Assembly: GCA_030039005.1 (NCBI GenBank)
Contig: JASHQT010000298.1
Coordinates: 1-15,374 of the forward strand
Direction of reading: 5' to 3'
Source: Bryobacteraceae bacterium
Lineage (GTDB): Bacteria; Acidobacteriota; Terriglobia; Bryobacterales; Bryobacteraceae
Length of the DNA stretch: 15,374 bases
Part shown: positions 13,681 through 15,374 of the stretch, in pieces
Numbering within the stretch: the first letter of the stretch is position 1
Layout of the letters: the number at the start of each line of letters is the position of its first letter
Notes under the pieces: generated by a model
Told to the model about the DNA's origin: nothing
Seen by the model: only the letters and a program-made list of their open reading frames with translations
The model's database searches: none
Program-made: the position numbers and the translations under genes

Positions 13681-15039
13681 TTAATGCACTGCCGCCGTCG
13701 CCCGCGCGTGCTGTTTCTGGCCGCGCAGCACCCAATGCATCGCGACCATCACGATCGCCGAAATCAGAGCCGGAACCGCGGCGACGTAGAATAGCTTCTC
13801 GGTCGCTAGATGCTCGCCCATCAGCACGCCGCCCACCACCGGCCCGATGATCGCGCCGATGCGCCCGATCCCCAATCCCGCACCGATCCCGGTCGATCGC
13901 AAATCCGTCGGATAATAGGTCGCAGACAGCGCATTGATCGCCGTCTGCCCACCCGCAACACCGTACCCGGCCAGAAACACCACCACAAACAACGCGTCGA
14001 GCGATAATCCCCGCTGTCCGATCATCGCGATGGTCACGCAGGCCATCGCGAAACAACTGGTCAGCACCGCCACGAACCCGAACCGCTCCACCAGGAACCC
14101 GAGCGTCAGCCCGCCGATCATCCCCGCCAACTGCTCCATCGTCCCCACCAGCACCGATGTCCCCACCGCGTAGCCCGCCTGGTTCGCCACTGTCGGCAGC
14201 CAGCTCGCCAGGAAATACAGATTGAGCAGGTTCATGAAGTTGATGATCCACAGGAAAATGGTCCCCACCGCGCGCCCTTCCTGCAGCAAATGAATCCACG
14301 GCACGCCCTTCCGCGGCTTCTCTTCGACGTAGTAGAGCCGCGCATCTTCCGGCGCCCGCGCATCGATGCACTTCAGCCAGCGCACGGCTTTTCCCGGATG
14401 CTTGCCGCGCAGCACCAGAAATTGCAACGATTCCGGCAGCGCGAAAATCATAATGACCGCGATCGCCACCGGCACCGCCGCGCCGAAATAAAACACCGCG
14501 CGCCAGCCCGAGCTTGCCATCAACCATCGCGCGATGAACCCGCCGAACGCCGCACCCGTGGTGAACCCGTTGCCCACGATCATCATCACAGTCACACGCA
14601 ACCGGCTCGGGCTGTATTCGCCCACCAGCGCCACCGCGTTCGGCATGATGCCGCCCAGCGCGGTCCCGGCCAGGAACCGCACGATCAAGATCTGCTCCAC
14701 GTTCTCGGCGCGCGCGGTCAGGAACGTAAGGACCGAAAAACAGATCGTCACCGCGATTAGCACCGGCCGCCGCCCGATCTTATCCGCGATCATGCTGAAC
14801 AGCAGCGATCCCACCAGAATTCCGAATAGCCCCGCGCCGAACACTGGCCCGAAGGCCGCGTTTCCCACGTGCCATTCTTTGAGGATCACCGGCGCCACGT
14901 AGCCCATGGCCTGCACGTCGAACCCGTCCATGAGCAGGCAGAAACCGCACAGGATGCACAGGCCCCACTGGAACCCTCCAAAGCGGCTCTTGGCGATTAG
15001 CTCGGAGACATTAACTCTTGCGGTGGCCGGAAGCTCCAT
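13681..15039 (-). CDS. Aromatic acid:H+ symporter-family MFS transporter (PcaK-like)
   Basis: The protein has 452 residues, the length of PcaK-type carriers (~450), with about twelve hydrophobic segments. FGGFQWGLCILCGFCLLMDG followed by FDVQAMGYVAP is the helix-1 signature of the AAHS family (the DGFD acidic pair), ADKIGRRPVLI is motif A, and RFLAGTALGGIMPNAVALVGEYSPSRLR the following conserved block. The family imports benzoate, 4-hydroxybenzoate, protocatechuate and similar acids with protons; the exact substrate is unknown. ATG 15039 is preferred because TATACT ends 8 bases before it. An in-frame GTG at 15069 overlaps the cyclase stop (GTGA) and would add ten residues (VNDDPIYWIA), allowing coupled translation instead. 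Confidence 0.87.
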   Translation of the reverse strand: MELPATARVNVSELIAKSRFGGFQWGLCILCGFCLLMDGFDVQAMGYVAPVILKEWHVGNAAFGPVFGAGLFGILVGSLLFSMIADKIGRRPVLIAVTICFSVLTFLTARAENVEQILIVRFLAGTALGGIMPNAVALVGEYSPSRLRVTVMMIVGNGFTTGAAFGGFIARWLMASSGWRAVFYFGAAVPVAIAVIMIFALPESLQFLVLRGKHPGKAVRWLKCIDARAPEDARLYYVEEKPRKGVPWIHLLQEGRAVGTIFLWIINFMNLLNLYFLASWLPTVANQAGYAVGTSVLVGTMEQLAGMIGGLTLGFLVERFGFVAVLTSCFAMACVTIAMIGQRGLSLDALFVVVFLAGYGVAGGQTAINALSATYYPTDLRSTGIGAGLGIGRIGAIIGPVVGGVLMGEHLATEKLFYVAAVPALISAIVMVAMHWVLRGQKQHARATAAVH

Positions 15040-15047
15040 CGCGATCC

Positions 15048-15053
15048 AGTATA
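15048..15053 (-). promoter_or_regulatory. -10 box of the aromatic acid symporter gene
   Basis: On the minus strand TATACT ends 8 bases before ATG 15039. No -35 match is seen at 17 bases; that region is the end of the cyclase coding sequence. Confidence 0.5.
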
Positions 15054-15065
15054 TCGGGTCGTCAT

Positions 15066-15374
15066 TCACTTCTCCGTCGCGACGTACACCCCGCTCCAAT
15101 CTTCGGCGGGCGGAGCCGCCTGCAACTGGCGGCAGCGTTCCAAAAGAATCGCCGCCGGACGATCGGCCGGGTATAATCGCAATGCCGCTTCATAGCACGC
15201 CGAGGCTCGGCAAAAATCGCGTGCGACGTAGGCTTCCAGACCCTCGCTGAACAACCGCACCAGCTCGCGAGAGTCCGCATCCTCTTCGGACGCAAGGCCG
15301 AGCGGCTCCCACACTTCCACGGGCCGGCTCTTGCCCTTCACCTGCACAACGCCTACCGGCCTTGCGATCACGTG
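15066..15374 (-). CDS. C-terminus of a class III adenylate/guanylate cyclase-type protein, truncated by window edge
   Basis: About 102 residues are visible and the frame is open at the right edge, so the start and catalytic core lie outside. The visible part begins with VGVVQVKGKSRPVEVWEPLG, the end of a class III nucleotide cyclase homology domain (the family's VKGK..PVEVYE motif). It continues with a tetratricopeptide-like segment (LFSEGLEAYVARDFCRASACYEAALRLYPAD) and ends in DWSGVYVATEK. This tail (short TPR, then DW.GV) is usual for acidobacterial and other multi-domain cyclases. The GTG at 15371 falls inside the conserved domain and is not the real start. The stop abuts or overlaps the symporter gene, which may share its transcript. 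Confidence 0.75.
   Translation of the reverse strand, partial: HVIARPVGVVQVKGKSRPVEVWEPLGLASEEDADSRELVRLFSEGLEAYVARDFCRASACYEAALRLYPADRPAAILLERCRQLQAAPPAEDWSGVYVATEK

Noticed and set aside
12810..13850. A 346-codon plus-strand frame opposite the carboxypeptidase-regulatory-like gene
   Set aside because: It is a shadow; the minus-strand product has a signal peptide and repeated β-sandwich motifs.

Overview
The window looks like chromosomal DNA from an acidobacterium, most likely of the Solibacter/Bryobacter type. This is inferred from the gene content: secreted carboxypeptidase-regulatory-like proteins, a secreted GHWDGDT/LHVVERF-type protein, an ABC ATPase with a C-terminal AAA-associated domain, a class III cyclase tail and short GC-rich dispersed repeats. 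No marker gene allows a firmer placement.

Layout. (1) 1-930: the 3' part of a tyrosine recombinase gene, running toward the 3' end of a complete tRNA-Pro(GGG) at 931-1008 (minus strand). This is the usual architecture of one end of an integrated element whose body lies off the left edge. (2) 1072-5333, plus strand: an MFS sugar-type transporter, then an ABC ATPase overlapping a double-domain permease of the nitrate/sulfonate/taurine type, with no adjacent binding-protein gene. (3) 5334-7181: a rearranged zone. It holds a truncated VOC fragment and a complete secreted two-domain VOC gene (both minus), a 24-bp perfect repeat containing a promoter and start codon, the tail of a second permease copy, a small membrane-protein ORF and a short dispersed repeat. 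(4) 7174-10528, plus strand: a compact operon of a secreted AHL-lactonase-like metallo-hydrolase, a 4,5-dihydroxyphthalate decarboxylase-like protein and an NCS2/AzgA-like permease. A DUF488 gene and a secreted protein of unknown function follow, each apparently a separate unit. (5) 11958-15374, minus strand: a secreted carboxypeptidase-regulatory-like protein, an aromatic-acid/H+ symporter (PcaK-like) and the C-terminus of a class III adenylate/guanylate cyclase-type regulator.

How the genes may work together (inference): the aromatic-acid symporter, the lactonase/decarboxylase/permease operon and the orphan ABC importer suggest uptake and processing of small organic acids or lactones. No complete pathway is visible.

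The most interesting signal is the scar at 6660-7181. A copy of the lactonase gene's promoter plus its first eight coding bases is fused to a permease tail. That tail differs from the intact one almost only at synonymous sites. A net one-base insertion brings the new start codon into frame with the old permease end, whose stop overlaps (GTGA) the start of the small membrane-protein ORF. A second recurring signal is -10-like hexamers 7-9 bases before several start codons without a Shine-Dalgarno sequence, which suggests leaderless mRNAs.
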